Position numbers and translations under genes: made by a program
Shown here: positions 24,535-35,034 of the stretch, piece after piece
How the letters are laid out: every line of letters begins with the position of its first letter
Numbering within the stretch: position 1 is the stretch's first letter
Notes under the pieces: model-generated
Databases searched by the model: none
What the model was told of the DNA's origin: nothing
What the model saw: the letters and a program-made list of their open reading frames with translations, nothing else
Assembly: GCA_947579605.1 (NCBI GenBank)
Contig: OX388321.1
Location: forward strand, 14,871,614 to 14,935,613
DNA from: Athripsodes cinereus
Taxonomy: Eukaryota > Arthropoda > Insecta > Trichoptera > Leptoceridae
Direction: 5' to 3'
DNA length: 64,000 bases

Positions 24535-24575
24535 GTTTAGTTGGAAGACATCACGCTTCTACGATAAACTCGCTT
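24535..24575 (+). mobile_element. LINE 3' hairpin motif next to another LINE
   Basis: Reads ggtttagttggaagacatca, cgcttctacg, ataaactcgcttattac, the motif of 61525-61667. It stands immediately before RT code of a different LINE, so one element seems to have inserted at the end of another. Confidence 0.5.
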
Positions 24576-25235
24576 ATTACATGGAACATTATTGAAAGTT
24601 GCGATTCAGTTAAGTACCTAGGTATCGTGATTGACAAGTTTCTAAGATGGGATGAATATTTGAAGATTCTTACAAAAAGAATAAGGAAAATCATTTTTAT
24701 ATTTTATAGGTTAAGAAGTTTCTTGGATAAAAAAAGCTTGAGAATGGTTTACTTTGCTCTTGGACACTCAATACTGAAGTAAGGTATGGAGGCGTGGGGT
24801 TCCGCATCAATTGTGCATATGAATAAGGTGATGATTGTGCAGAAGGCAATTCTGAGAATAATGCACGGAGTAGGATTCAGGTATCACACGGAACCTTTAC
24901 GAAGGCACTACAGAATATTAAGCCCAAGGAAATTGTATCTGTTATGCGTTTTGATTAGGTACTATAAAGAAATTCGTCAGGGTAGTGTTGTGGTTAATCA
25001 AACTAACATTGGAACAAGGGCGGCCATAAGTGCGGCACATAGAGTTTCTAGAATGTATACTGCTCTCGGACAGAAAGATAGTTCATATATAGCTCCTAGG
25101 GTATTCAATGGTCTACCAAGAACTGTCAAAGAGTGTGTCACGCTAGGGAAATTTAAAAGAGAGGTGTGTATGTGGATTATAAACGATTTGAATGAAGGAG
25201 AAACGGAAGATATTTTGTTTGGGAGGCTTGTGTGA
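24576..25235 (+). pseudogene. 5'-truncated non-LTR reverse transcriptase, thumb and C-terminal region
   Basis: Two nearly contiguous frames. The first encodes CDSVKYLGIVIDKFLRWDEY and KSLRMVYFALGHSILK, the palm/thumb junction of LINE reverse transcriptases (VKYLG...ID..L.W..H/Y). After a TAA at 24780 the second continues with MEAWGSASIVHMNKVMIVQK, ILRIMHGVGFRYHTEPL, ILSPRKLYLLCVLIRYY and YIAPRVFNGLPRTVKE. This is the usual downstream domain (YG...AWG...QK..LR...L.IL..Y). The catalytic YADD box is missing upstream, so the insertion is truncated. Sister elements with a different subfamily sequence lie at 26697-27605 (-) and 42180-43005 (+). Confidence 0.88.
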
Positions 25236-25510
25236 GAAATGAAGGATTTTGGAGTGAATGGAGAATTTCGTGAATGGCGGGGTTGCTTGAAGATGGAGAC
25301 GGTCTCAACACAGGATCACAAGATCTTAGTGAGACTGATAAGTGTTCATGATGGTAATAATTGAAATATCTAGATTGTTTATATGTATGTATGATGTAAT
25401 TTGTAATATTGTAATAAAATAATAAATTACACCAATTTATTTGTTCAGTTATAATGTCATCACGTGATGATTCTATTGTGACATTTTTTGTGCAATAAAG
25501 ATTTTTATTT
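25236..25510 (+). mobile_element. 3' untranslated part of the preceding LINE
   Basis: Follows the stop at 25233-25235 and holds several polyadenylation-like words (aataaaataataaa). It ends near tgtgcaataaagatttttat at about 25490-25509. The gtgcaataaagat terminus also ends LINE remnants at 38892-38904 and 40027-40039. Confidence 0.55.
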
Positions 25511-26156
25511 TTAGTAATCATATTAAATTGCATATAAATATGGCTCAGATAAAAACTTCTCAAAAGCACCTGTAATAGATACATAATTAGTCAGGTTGTA
25601 TCACTTACATCACCACGTACAAATAGATGATAAAAACCAATAATTATTATTAAATAACAATTAAATAAAACAATCAGAAAAATATCTCTTCATTATGGAT
25701 AAACATTAGTGAGCACTTTATTATGTATATGTAGAGGTAGGTAGATTATTACCTACATAATTATTATCTATTGAATAATCTTTTTCTGAAAACACCACAA
25801 CGTGTAAGAGAAAGGAAGGAAGTTAATGAAAGTTTCTTTTGCCGAGCTGCCTTTAGCGAGACAGGAGGTGGAACTAACACATTAGGGTTAAATAAAAACT
25901 TTGGAAACACCTTCATTCCACGAGATACAAAATTAGAAAACGTATTCTAGTTACTTCATGCGCTGCTAACGATCTGAGAAGATTCAATTTACTTTTTACA
26001 AACTTGATATACTACACACTACTATACCTACTCACTACAAAGAAATATATTTTCATTTCCTCTTTTCATTCCGGTTTTATTTCCTTCAGATGTTTAAATA
26101 GCTTCTTTGAAAAAATATTTCAAACAATGTTATTTATAGTATGTACCTAAAGACGA
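25511..26156. other. AT-rich non-coding stretch
   Basis: No gene or repeat supported. Confidence 0.5.
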
Positions 26157-26245
26157 TTGGGAATGTTTTGGGAAGAGGTGACGCAATTGGCGCAAAGACG
26201 ATCTGAATGGAGTAGGCTGGTTTCCGTCCTGTGCCCCCAAAAATA
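26157..26245 (+). mobile_element. LINE C-terminal fragment
   Basis: Encodes MFWEEVTQLAQRRSEW then SRLVSVLCP. This is the best reading in the window of a family also present at 2061, 12875, 14525, 37858 and 59030. It resembles the W.EVA.LA..R..WRR.V tail of RTE-type ORFs. Confidence 0.7.
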
Positions 26246-26482
26246 GCATTTAAGGGCGATTTAGTTAAGTGATATTTATATTTGTCTGCACTATGGATTC
26301 CCTGGTAAAGACAAAGTATCCCATTCTTTGTGGTTGGTTTTCAAATATCTTGTTTAAAAAGTTAAGTATCCGTAAATTATCTCATGTCAAATTGAATTGT
26401 TGGAAACTGTTTTGGTTTTTTAGTAATTCGTATTATGTAATGCTTTACTGTCTGTTGCCATGAAATAAAATAAAATAAAACA

Positions 26483-26605
26483 TCTTTGATTTGGCGATGA
26501 GGTTTATAATCCATCTTTAATGTCTTACATCTTGCATTTAATTACATGTAGTCTCCTGGCAACTCCATCTGTGAAAGATGCAGTAACGCCATACACATAT
26601 TTGTA
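26483..26605 (+). mobile_element. Degenerate SINE-B fragment
   Basis: Words ggcgatgaggtttataatcc, tttaattacatgtagtctcc and tggcaactcca follow the SINE-B order. Confidence 0.5.
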
Positions 26606-26696
26606 CCATAATTTATCTAGATGGAACTTATGATTCCGCCTAAAATATTTTTCATAAAAGCAGTCTATTGTTTAAGAATATTCTTTTTTTAAATTT

Positions 26697-27605
26697 ATTT
26701 TATTACACTAATAAATTACAAATCTTATACATATTTTCATTGATGCTGCCCAACTAGGTATAACCTGTACTAGGGCAAAAATCTCACAAACATATTAATC
26801 ATATAGAAACATATACACAGTCACAAAAAGCATTCATCTCCTATATTTACACAATCACATTCATAACAAGAAAAACACTGCTGTAAACCGTCCATACATG
26901 AAACAACACACAAACAAACCATTTCTCCATATAAAAACAGAAAAAAACAACATATCCCTCAGCCACACACATCACAAATCCCACACCACATACTAACACA
27001 CGTATATCACCCCACATAAAACACAAAACAAATAATGGAACTGTTAAATCACATAAAAAATATTTATTATAGATTGGCTAAATTGGGTACACATTATGTT
27101 CACTTGTAATACTGTTGAGCACGTTGAACAGGAGAGCATGCATGAAGAATTGTATGACAGTGACGGAAGCGAAAGATGTGTGCTAGGATAGAAGGAAGTG
27201 GCGCTCGATCCTTTCTGCCTACCCCGCGAGGGAAACGGCGTGATGGTATGTATGTATATGTATGTAATACTGTTATGTACTAGGTATGTAGCGATGCATT
27301 TGTTCTATGTAACAATTTTCATATTAGTTGGCAAATATACTCCCTGGCTCCTGCACGTGTACCCTTGTTTTTTTCACCCCGTGCTCGTTTGGCTTTTCAA
27401 CAGGAACAAATCCTAAGATATCTTGCAATCTCTCCATTGGCAGATCAGACACCCACCCATAACATGCTCTTTTAAATTCAACAAAAACTGTGATTTCCTC
27501 TAATCTTTAGAGGCATGATGTTAAACAGTCTAGGTGCCATCCACATAAACTGTCGCTGTCCGAACACTGTAGACCTGAATGGAATGATACAACTAAATGA
27601 CATAA
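26697..27605 (-). pseudogene. LINE RT C-terminus and 3' UTR, split by a ~370-bp insertion
   Basis: The plus sequence at 26740-27034 is the reverse complement of the 3' UTR of the LINE at 42755-43005: gatgctgcccaactaggt, acctgtactagggcaaa, catctcctatatttacac. Bases 27402-27605 match its C-terminal code: ggaacaaatcctaagat, cagacacccacccataacat, aactgtcgctgtccgaacac. The sense product corresponds to VFGQRQFMCMAP...FNIMPLNIRE at 42269-42751. Bases about 27035-27401 interrupt the match and include a second LINE insertion. Reading frames at 27507-27746 (-) and 27198-27416 (+) are by-products. Confidence 0.85.
27117..27262 (+). mobile_element. RTE-like LINE 3' fragment with 12-bp TSD
   Basis: Encodes the last part of the RTE-like C-terminus (RACMKNCMTVTEAKDVC, then a stop and RSILSAYPARETA) and ends ggcgtgatggtat(gtat)n. 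The exact 12-bp direct repeat tgtaatactgtt flanks it at 27105-27116 and 27263-27274. It sits inside the interrupted minus-strand LINE, giving a nested order of events. Confidence 0.88.
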
Positions 27606-27622
27606 TATAGTTAGGACATCTG

Positions 27623-27941
27623 TGGGCCTAGTCAAAACACATTTAAGCGTTACGTTTTCGTTCAAACGCGGACGACGTTGCGAGAACGCGTCAATTTTCG
27701 GAGCTAAAATACACAAGTAGCTCCGAAAATTGACACGTTCTCGCAACCTCGTCTTGTTTGAATGAAAACATAACGAAAACGTAACATATGTAGATCAGCA
27801 CCTGATGATGCAAACTCGGAGTCCGCGAAATCGGTCGTGCGTTAGTCTTACTCAAAAGTAACACAAAACAAAAAAATAGTAAATATTTATTTTATTTGAT
27901 AATCGAAAACGTAACGCTTAAATGTGTTTTGACTAGGCCTA
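27623..27941. mobile_element. Harbinger-like MITE with CTG TSD, interrupted
   Basis: Terminal inverted repeats begin tgggcctagtcaaaacacat and continue through tttcgttcaaacgcgga; the right end is aaatgtgttttgactaggcc then ta. CTG flanks both ends (27620-27622, 27942-27944). A 3-bp CWG duplication with TIRs is the habit of PIF/Harbinger elements. An internal hairpin (gtcaattttcggagct / agctccgaaaattgac) lies in the centre. An unrelated 118-bp insertion splits the right arm. An uninterrupted relative is at 44191-44365. Confidence 0.85.
27786..27903. mobile_element. 118-bp insertion inside the MITE, 12-bp TSD
   Basis: Flanked by exact cgaaaacgtaac (27774-27785 and 27904-27915). It contains cctgatgatgcaaactcgga, then gtccgcgaaatcggtcg, and ends in AT-rich gtaaatatttattttatttg. 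The tgatga...stem...cgaaa arrangement recalls terminal regions of Penelope-like elements, but this is only a resemblance; it has no coding content. Confidence 0.6.
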
Positions 27942-28080
27942 CTGATGAAAACAATAGAGAAAAAACAAGATCTATTATAATATTTGATTTACATGTATAA
28001 GGCTCACGCCGTATGTTGATGTAAATGAAAAAAAATAATACATGAAATATCGAAGTATAACAGCACAATCTTTTCATATA

Positions 28081-28106
28081 AATAAATATATATATATATA
28101 TATATA
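28081..28106. repeat. (TA)n microsatellite
   Basis: A pure alternating at run directly follows aaataaat. A degenerate LINE 3' end (tacatgtataaggctcacgc, about 27985-28055) precedes it. Confidence 0.85.
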
Positions 28107-29329
28107 TCATTCAATACTAAATGTTATGATGACGTTTATTGCAACCTAATTGTGTTTTGCGAAATGCATTTTATTGCGAAACCTAGGCACAATTAACTCA
28201 ATTGCGGGTGCATTGCCATGAAATAAAACAAGAAGAAGAATTCTACCAAACCTTTAAGTGACTCTGGTGATAAATTCAAAAACAATTAATGTTTTAAATG
28301 TAAATTAATTAAATTTGCCTTATTACATTGTCAGTTCAAGGCAATAAAATAATCTCTTTAATCTACCTCAACTTCCTTTAATTTATAACAATATTTGACA
28401 TACGACTTTACTTGTATTGAAAATGTCTACGAAAGTATTAGGACATTTCGAGTGGAAGTTTTGAGATGAAATCCAATGTTTTTGTTTTGTATTTCATTAC
28501 GTACCTACCTCATTAGATACTTTCACTGTTCAATGAAAATGGAAAAATAAACATTGTGTGACACAACTTTTACATTTACCCATATCTTCTACGACAACGT
28601 GTGTGTGTGTAGTGCGTCGCTTTTAGTCATGAAATATATTTATTATGTAGGTACCTACTTACACAACACGTTCTTATTTTTAAAGGATCAAAGCCATTTT
28701 AAACCAATTTTACAATTCTCATATTCTATTTTATCTTCTAACTCTACATCTCATGTGGGACAGACAGATATTATGGAACGCCATGCCAGTATATCTTTAC
28801 GCACTTCTTTCAAAACGCAAATATTTTTACATAGTTGCATCAAATACATAGTTTAGCAATTAAAAAAAAATTAAAAAAAATAGTAAGTATATGAACACAC
28901 TTTCCTACTTCAAGTTTAGATATGTTTTTTAACTGATGAGTCATGGTGGATGTCCATTCATTGAAAAGTAAAAAGATGTTTGCATTAATTTTAATATTTT
29001 CGAGTTTTCTAAATTATCTTCAAGACGACTTGTTAATACAGTAAAATAAGTAAATTTTTTACTAATCGTGTTTTATTTTCAGAACAAACAAGGACATTGA
29101 ACAAATCAGCATAAAAAAAAAACAATTATAAAAATATTCTGTTGATTTGAGAGCTCGTTGAGAGAGCGTTGTCTTCCAGCCAATAATTTAAAAGTGAGAA
29201 AAAAAGACAATAGAGTCATATTTCATAAATCCCTGCTGATATTTCTAATACCTATGAACCATAATTCTTCCTCCAGATTGTAAAAATAATTAGGAATTGT
29301 GGAGGCATGACATTGTTGACAATCCATGG
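28107..29329. other. AT-rich non-coding stretch
   Basis: The 100-codon frame at 28554-28856 has no recognisable domain. A gtgtgtgtgt run occurs near 28599. Confidence 0.45.
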
Positions 29330-29660
29330 ATGACGCCATCCGAAAGCACAAACTCCGTGCATAGTCTGAGCTACCTCCACGTAGTAAACACTGAACAGAC
29401 TAAGAGTTTGGGTGACCAGGTGCAGAAGTAACCAGCAGAAGTGGGTCTTTTTGAATGGAGAGGATACTAGCTGCGACTGCGGGGAGAAGCAGAGTGATTC
29501 TCAATTATTGCAACGCCCCCTGATGCGGAATGCATGTAATTTGAGTGAACTATTGATGGCGAATGACAAGGCTATACCTATACGTCACTGCATACTGGAG
29601 TAGCAAGGTCTAAAGTCCGGACCCGAAAAGGAACTTATTAAAGTTATTAAAGAAGAAAAA
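29330..29660 (+). pseudogene. Non-LTR retrotransposon C-terminal zinc-knuckle fragment
   Basis: The frame encodes TRCRSNQQKWVFLNGEDTSC, DCGEKQSDSQLLQ and LLMANDKAIPIRHCILE. The order R(T/G)...C....KW......C.CG..Q is the RT-downstream domain of an insect LINE family in which a cysteine motif precedes DE/AWL-type residues. Upstream sequence (ctgagctacctccacgtag) is not clearly in frame. The tail is A-rich (aaagaagaaaaaat). Confidence 0.7.
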
Positions 29661-30104
29661 ATAAATTATAACAATTATATTCTTTGCCTTTGATAATATG
29701 ATTTTATGAAAAATATATAAAATCATGATCTAAATAACATTATAGAGCATGTAGTTAATGTGGAATTCAATGATAATGTTATAATCAGTTCGTACATCGG
29801 AGGACATCGTTTTGCAAAGAGATAATCCGTAAAGGAGTGGAATAATGATCCAATTTATTATTATAACATACTTTAATAATAATAATAGAATGATTATTTA
29901 ATGCTTGGTACGTGACACTAGTCATGTTGTATGGAGGGAAGGCATATAAGAAAGAAAATAGAAAGTTAAAACTATGTACAGTACCTTCTGACATGCATAA
30001 TATAAATTTACATTGGTATACCGAATCATAATACAGGGGAACTTCGTTTAATTCGTCACCTTTATATTTTTTGGTGTTCTTTAATTCATGCTTGACCTAG
30101 TCAA
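29661..30104. other. AT-rich non-coding stretch
   Basis: No gene or repeat supported. Confidence 0.5.
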
Positions 30105-30260
30105 TATTTATTTATTTATAATAATATGTTTATTTTACACACCCACGGCGTTAGCCTTTGACATGTTAACAATGTTGAGACACTCTTAAAAAACCGGCAG
30201 AACAATACATAAATTATTTTAAACATCTGATTAGAGTTGGCCAGTTTCCTTATTAAGAGT
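30105..30260 (-). mobile_element. LINE 3' end, minus strand
   Basis: A tttatttatttata tail is followed by gttagcctttgacatgttaa and ctcttaaaaaaccggcagaa. On the minus strand this gives an A/T-rich tail after a ...gtcaaaggctaac... motif, like the plus-strand end at 14015-14104. Confidence 0.5.
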
Positions 30261-30873
30261 GTCTAAAGCATGCATAATTAGATAATATAAACATTACTTA
30301 CTTTAAAAAAAGCTTAACAGTTTCCAAATAATAGACACACAATAATACGAGTACGTCAACGTTGAAGTGAATATCCAGCATGACGACAGTAGTATACAAT
30401 AATTCGCATCGAACTATAATTGCACTATTGACCAAAACAATCTGAAAATGAAACTTCAAATTTTGCTTCATTGTGTAGGTAATCATAAACTTCACAATAA
30501 AAATGTATTTCTATGCTTCATTCATATCTATGGCGAGCATGTTCCCACGTGTGGTACCTTTTTCTTGCATTTATTTCGTAGGTAGGTATACCTATATTGT
30601 GAGAAGAACATTAAATTTTTATGCAAAGTGTTATCTACAATACTTTTTAATGTGTAAGACACAACCTATTATAATTTAATTATCAAGCATCGATAACTAC
30701 TTTCAGTGTGCGTCTAGAAAGCATTGATTTTCAGCTACTCATCTAAGTAGTTTGCTTTGTTGTATCTACATAAGTGTAGTTTTTGAGTCTAATAAACATA
30801 TTTTTAATCAAAACTTTTCATTTATACCATCACGGTATTTTTCTATACTGCAGACCAGCATTTATTTATTTAA

Positions 30874-30940
30874 CTTTTTTTTTAATTTATATCTAGGTTT
30901 TTGTACACCTTTCACAGTGAGCTAAAAGCTCGTGTCGTGA
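30874..30940 (-). mobile_element. SINE-A 3' fragment, internally deleted
   Basis: Poly-T, atatctaggttttt, then gtacacctttcacagtgagc and aaaagctcgtgtcgtgaaa. The ataaacccaaatacaacc segment is missing and the tRNA-like head is absent. Confidence 0.75.
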
Positions 30941-31339
30941 AATTTTCCAATTCAAATAAGGGTACAATTCAAGTCTTATGATATGTAGGTTGAACTGTAA
31001 GTAGGCAATCATAATATTGTAAAAGAAATAGGTACACCTAGCAGTAGGGAGACAAGATCTTAATATGAGGTACCTACCTAAAATAATAATAATATAGGAA
31101 AATCTGATTTTACGAAAGTGTAATATTATGAGCGCTAAAATAATGAATCTATTAAATTAACATGTTACGAGTTTGGGGAGATGTGGAATGAGGATGCAGA
31201 CACACACATATCGTGGTGGTATTATAAATATGGGTTATGTGATGCGTGCAATATTTTGACATTGGTACTTGATGTTAACTCCTTATTAAGATATCAACAT
31301 AGTAATTTCATAATCAAATAACAAAACTTTCATCTGTTA
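30941..31339. other. AT-rich non-coding stretch
   Basis: No supported gene or repeat. Confidence 0.5.
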
Positions 31340-31475
31340 ATACAAATAAAATATTCGGGATGGGTGGCATGCTTCATCGCTGAATTTAAGATTAGTAATA
31401 TATTACGAATATTTGTCTTTTACATGACATTCGAACACGTGCTGAAAAATTTGAGAGACCTATTTGTGAATTTAA
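31340..31475 (-). mobile_element. Degenerate SINE-B fragment
   Basis: Plus-strand words gggatgggtggcatgcttca, tcgctgaatttaagatta and tgacattcgaacacgtgctg follow the reversed SINE-B order of 38905-39159. Confidence 0.65.
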
Positions 31476-32167
31476 TATTTGACTATTAAAAATAAATAAA
31501 TAATTAATTGATTACCATAATGAACAGTTCTCTTTGAGGTCATAACATCGAAGTATCAAAACTGTCTGAATGATAAGAATGTATTGCAGGCTGTCAGATA
31601 TCTTGTGAACGAGAGAACGGTTGGAATGTTCTCTCTCTCTGTCTATCCTGTATATTTCCTAAGAAAGAGGATCGTGGTCTACTGACAAATACCTCTATAA
31701 ATCTGAGCCTTTATCTTCTATCCTCCACACTGTGCATTGGTTTGCAGACCGAATAATTTGCGGTATAGGTACTTTTTACTTGGGTCCATTCATCTCATTT
31801 TAATTTTCTCTCTAGATCTCTGATCTAGCAACGTGTTTTCTGATACATAATTTTTTGAGAAATTGTTACATGACCTGTATTATATATGCAACGACAATAT
31901 GAATTTAGGTTTGTAGGTACATAATAATATGTACATGTAACAAAATACGGAGTACTTCAACAATGTCATGTTATCGTATTATATATAGTACCTACCTGTG
32001 TCTGCGTATCCAAAAACATATGTAGTTCCCACGTATTATACACGTTCGTAGTAGGTATTTAGCAGAGGCTGCTAGTGTTTTCGACTAGTGGAGGACAGTG
32101 GAATTATAAAAAAAATGTGTGGTGTATTGTAAATTTTCCTAGATGAGGTTTTGTTGTATTAACCAAA
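31476..32167. other. AT-rich non-coding stretch
   Basis: Several tacctac-type words, characteristic of insect intergenic DNA, but no gene. Confidence 0.5.
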
Positions 32168-32420
32168 TTAAATTTATTTATTTATTTTTATTTATTCATC
32201 ATTATTACAAAACATTTAAAAATACATATGGACAGAAACAATACACACAATGACAAAGCAAAGACAATGCATTATCCTACTCAACCCGCACTCATTATCC
32301 AACCCTTTGCTATATAACACCAAGCCCACAAGTTTGTCATTTATTACACAAGTTATACAAAAAATGAAAAAAAAAGAAAAACAGCAAAAATGGTATCTAA
32401 TATTGTAGCAAATATTTAAA
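32168..32420 (-). mobile_element. Probable LINE 3' UTR, minus strand
   Basis: A tttatttatttattttta tail leads into C-rich, G-poor sequence on this strand (cacacaatgacaaagcaaag, caacccgcactcattatcc). This is the look of the minus-strand LINE 3' UTR at 26740-27034. No coding part remains. Confidence 0.45.
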
Positions 32421-32554
32421 TATTAATGTACGAGGCTAAAAATACCGGTATCACACACAGAGAGAGAACTCTATCTCTCACAGTTAGTGAAACAGTATTT
32501 TATACCTTAGTTCTGTTGGCTGTTCACCTAACCAGATTTAGACGCGGTTTGTAC

Positions 32555-33187
32555 TAGTGATGTAACGAACATTCGTATTCGCATTCGCGAATATTCGCAG
32601 AGAATATTCGCCCGTGGAGCACCCGGTAAAGAATTGGTCTCCCACTCTTCTCTGTAAGTTTTCGAGTGTCCTGTAAAAGGCAGGTGTTCGAAAAAATTAA
32701 GACATTGTACATCTTAAATTCAGCGATGAGGTTTGCCACCCATCCTGAATGTCTTGATTTTATATTGGCACGAAGAGGACAACTTGCATGTTTCTTACAT
32801 GCAGCTGGTCTGCTGGCTACCCCACTTGTGGGATATGCCGTGATGGTATTGTAGATAATAGTAGTAGATATTCGCAGATTTCAAAGTATTCGCATTCGCA
32901 AAAAATATGCAAATGTTTTGAGAATATTATTTTGGTAATAAAATATCGGGTATTCGGTAAAAGAACCGGATACTTACCCGGTACATTGTAAAAAAAGGCA
33001 CTGCAAGAAAAAAATATGTAAGAAAACCGAGGAGTTTTGAAATATTTTAAATTCCTATACCATTTTGAAAATTCGGCGCAATTGTAGAAATTTAAGCAAG
33101 TCAATATTCGCTATTCGCGAATGTCGGCAACAAATATTCGCATTCGCATTCGCGAATATCCAAAATCACACATTCGTTACATCACTA
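32555..33187. mobile_element. hAT-like non-autonomous transposon
   Basis: Ends tagtgatgtaacgaa and ttcgttacatcacta form 15-bp terminal inverted repeats. The 8-bp flanks gtttgtac (32547-32554) and gttagtac (33188-33195) agree at 7 of 8 positions, the TSD length of hAT elements. Subterminal regions are packed with attcgcattcgcgaatattc-type words, partly palindromic, which may be transposase-binding repeats. No transposase frame. A SINE-B copy lies inside it. Confidence 0.88.
32611..32867 (+). mobile_element. SINE-B, near full length, inside the hAT element
   Basis: Starts cccgtggagcacccggtaaa and runs through aaaaggcaggtgttcgaaaa, cagcgatgaggtttgccacc and ttgcatgtttcttacatgca to ctaccccacttgtgggatat and ccgtgatggtat. 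It has a tag-rich tail. The direct repeat atattcg occurs at 32604-32610 and 32868-32874. Frames at 32666-32991 and 32554-32739 are by-products. Confidence 0.9.
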
Positions 33188-33296
33188 GTTAGTACTCACT
33201 CCGAGTACATACATGTTAGTAATCCTAAATTGACGATTTAGTACCTACCGCCATTATTTTATTTCATGTTCTTTGTAAATCTAACATATAAAAGTT

Positions 33297-33388
33297 CGAA
33301 TATCTTGTTATATTTTATAAGTATGGAGATAATAACTTGCATGTAGTTGATCTCCTGGTGACTACACTTGTGTGGTGTATTATGTTGC
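33297..33388 (+). mobile_element. Degenerate SINE-B 3' half
   Basis: Words ggagataataacttgcatgt, gttgatctcctggtgactac and acttgtgtggtgtattatg follow the SINE-B 3' half. Confidence 0.55.
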
Positions 33389-34250
33389 GAAGGTACAGAT
33401 ATAAAGATAAATCTATTGCAATAAGATGCAAAATAAGTACTTATTGATTTTACGCATTTGTAAAGAGAGTGCGTCGCATCAACGCTCCTAAAAAGGAACC
33501 ACTGCGTGTTGGTAGATAGCCACTCATGTACCCACATACTTGAACATAATATTATCTTATACATTATATTGATATGTAATATTATATATAAGTGGTTGTG
33601 TTCAATGTTCATAGTACCTACCTACAGAAAAGTAGGGAACAAAATATCCTAACCCTTACGTAAGATAATGCCTTTACCTATTTTAAGAAAAAAAATTGTT
33701 TGGATATAAAAGATATTGTTTTTTTGAAAGTTTTTCAGTTTCATTTAGGCATCTGATAAATGAAACACAAAATTAAGTAATTCCAAGATGAATAATAAAA
33801 GATGTAAATTAATATTACAATGCTGTTGAAAAACTTAATGTAAATATAATAACGAAACTAAAATTGTAAGAATTTTTATTTGCTAATTGGATAATGGTAG
33901 TAATAAAAAAAATGTTATACAAAAAATAAACAATGAGAGAAGTGTTAACCTGTTGGATTTTAATTAAAACTTGATTTGATGAATATTTTATTACATTAAT
34001 ATTAGAATGTAGCACATAAAATAATTACATTTCTTAGTAATAAATTGTATTGTTCGTAAAATAATTTAGCCGTACTAATAGAATTCAGTCTAGATAATTA
34101 TACCAAATGTGTGAACTGATTATTTAAAAACTTTACATAACAATTTGTTCCATGGTAAATTTACTCAAAATTTTGGTGAATTTTTTTTTTTAAGAATGTA
34201 AAAAATATGAATCTAATTTTCATTTTTGAATTGATCAAAATTATAGCCTT
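33389..34250. other. AT-rich non-coding stretch
   Basis: Open frames here (for example 33815-34015 on the minus strand) have no recognisable domain. Confidence 0.5.
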
Positions 34251-34262
34251 TTATTCAATGTT

Positions 34263-35023
34263 TTTCTATTATTATTATTTAGGCATTCCACCCAGTTTTG
34301 AGTGATTTTGCCGGAATAAAAACAAAATCACAAGACACAATGCAAAACATTACCCGACCGCAACTACGCATTAGAAACGAGCACACAATAAAAATGTTAC
34401 CATGCAGCGAATAGGTACAATACTTATCTATGTAATAGCTACTTCTATATTTTATACATGAATACAAGTTATTTTTATTTTGAAACTATTAATTTGTCGG
34501 GACGGATTTTCAAAGTAGTTTGTTGTTTACTTTCAAAAACTTTGCAACACTTTTATGAACATCATTGTCATTTAAACGCAAGAGATATTGCATGTTTATA
34601 GGGAATGAAATACTGTATTGCCGGATCTCACCAATAAATTGCTCCCGATTCAACAGCGGACACTCAAAAAAGACATGATCAACCGTCTCCTCTTCGGCTT
34701 CACATTCACAAGCGGGCGAGTTAATGATCTTGATTTTATACAAATGAGATGCGACCGAACAATGTCCAATTCTCAACCGGCATATTAGAGAAATATCGAC
34801 TTTCGATAATTTTCTTTCAGCATACTATGGAGAAGTAGGAATTTTATTTTGAATATTTTTGTACCGAAGTCCTTGCTAGAGTACTGCCAAACATTGAACC
34901 ATTCCTGTCCTATTTTTGATTCGTAATCATGCACATATTCATTTATAGGACGCGGGTAACTTTGAGGGTAAGATCCTGTGAAGCAAGCGCTCTTAGCTAA
35001 TTGGTCAACTTTCTCATTTCCAC
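34263..35023 (-). pseudogene. 5'-truncated LINE: RNase H end plus zinc-knuckle C-terminus, 11-bp TSD
   Basis: The minus strand encodes SGNEKVDQLAKSACFTG, the end of an RNase H domain (GNE.VD.LAK includes the last catalytic aspartate). It continues to about residue 75, then shifts frame near 34815-34830 into KLSKVDISLICRLRIGHCSV, SPACECEAEEETVDHVFFEC and SFPINMQYLL. CxC....E..DH.FF.C is the zinc-knuckle following RNase H in several insect LINE clades. The 3' UTR ends with a ggcaaaatcactcaaaactg hairpin-like motif and (taa)n. The exact repeat tattcaatgtt flanks the insertion (34252-34262 and 35024-35034). A less truncated relative is at 40942-41775. Confidence 0.93.
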
Positions 35024-35034
35024 TATTCAATGTT

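Noticed and set aside
27800..27840. Hammerhead ribozyme (ctgatga...gaaa core)
   Set aside because: No sequence upstream can form the required stem III with the bases after gaaa, so the motif match alone is not convincing.
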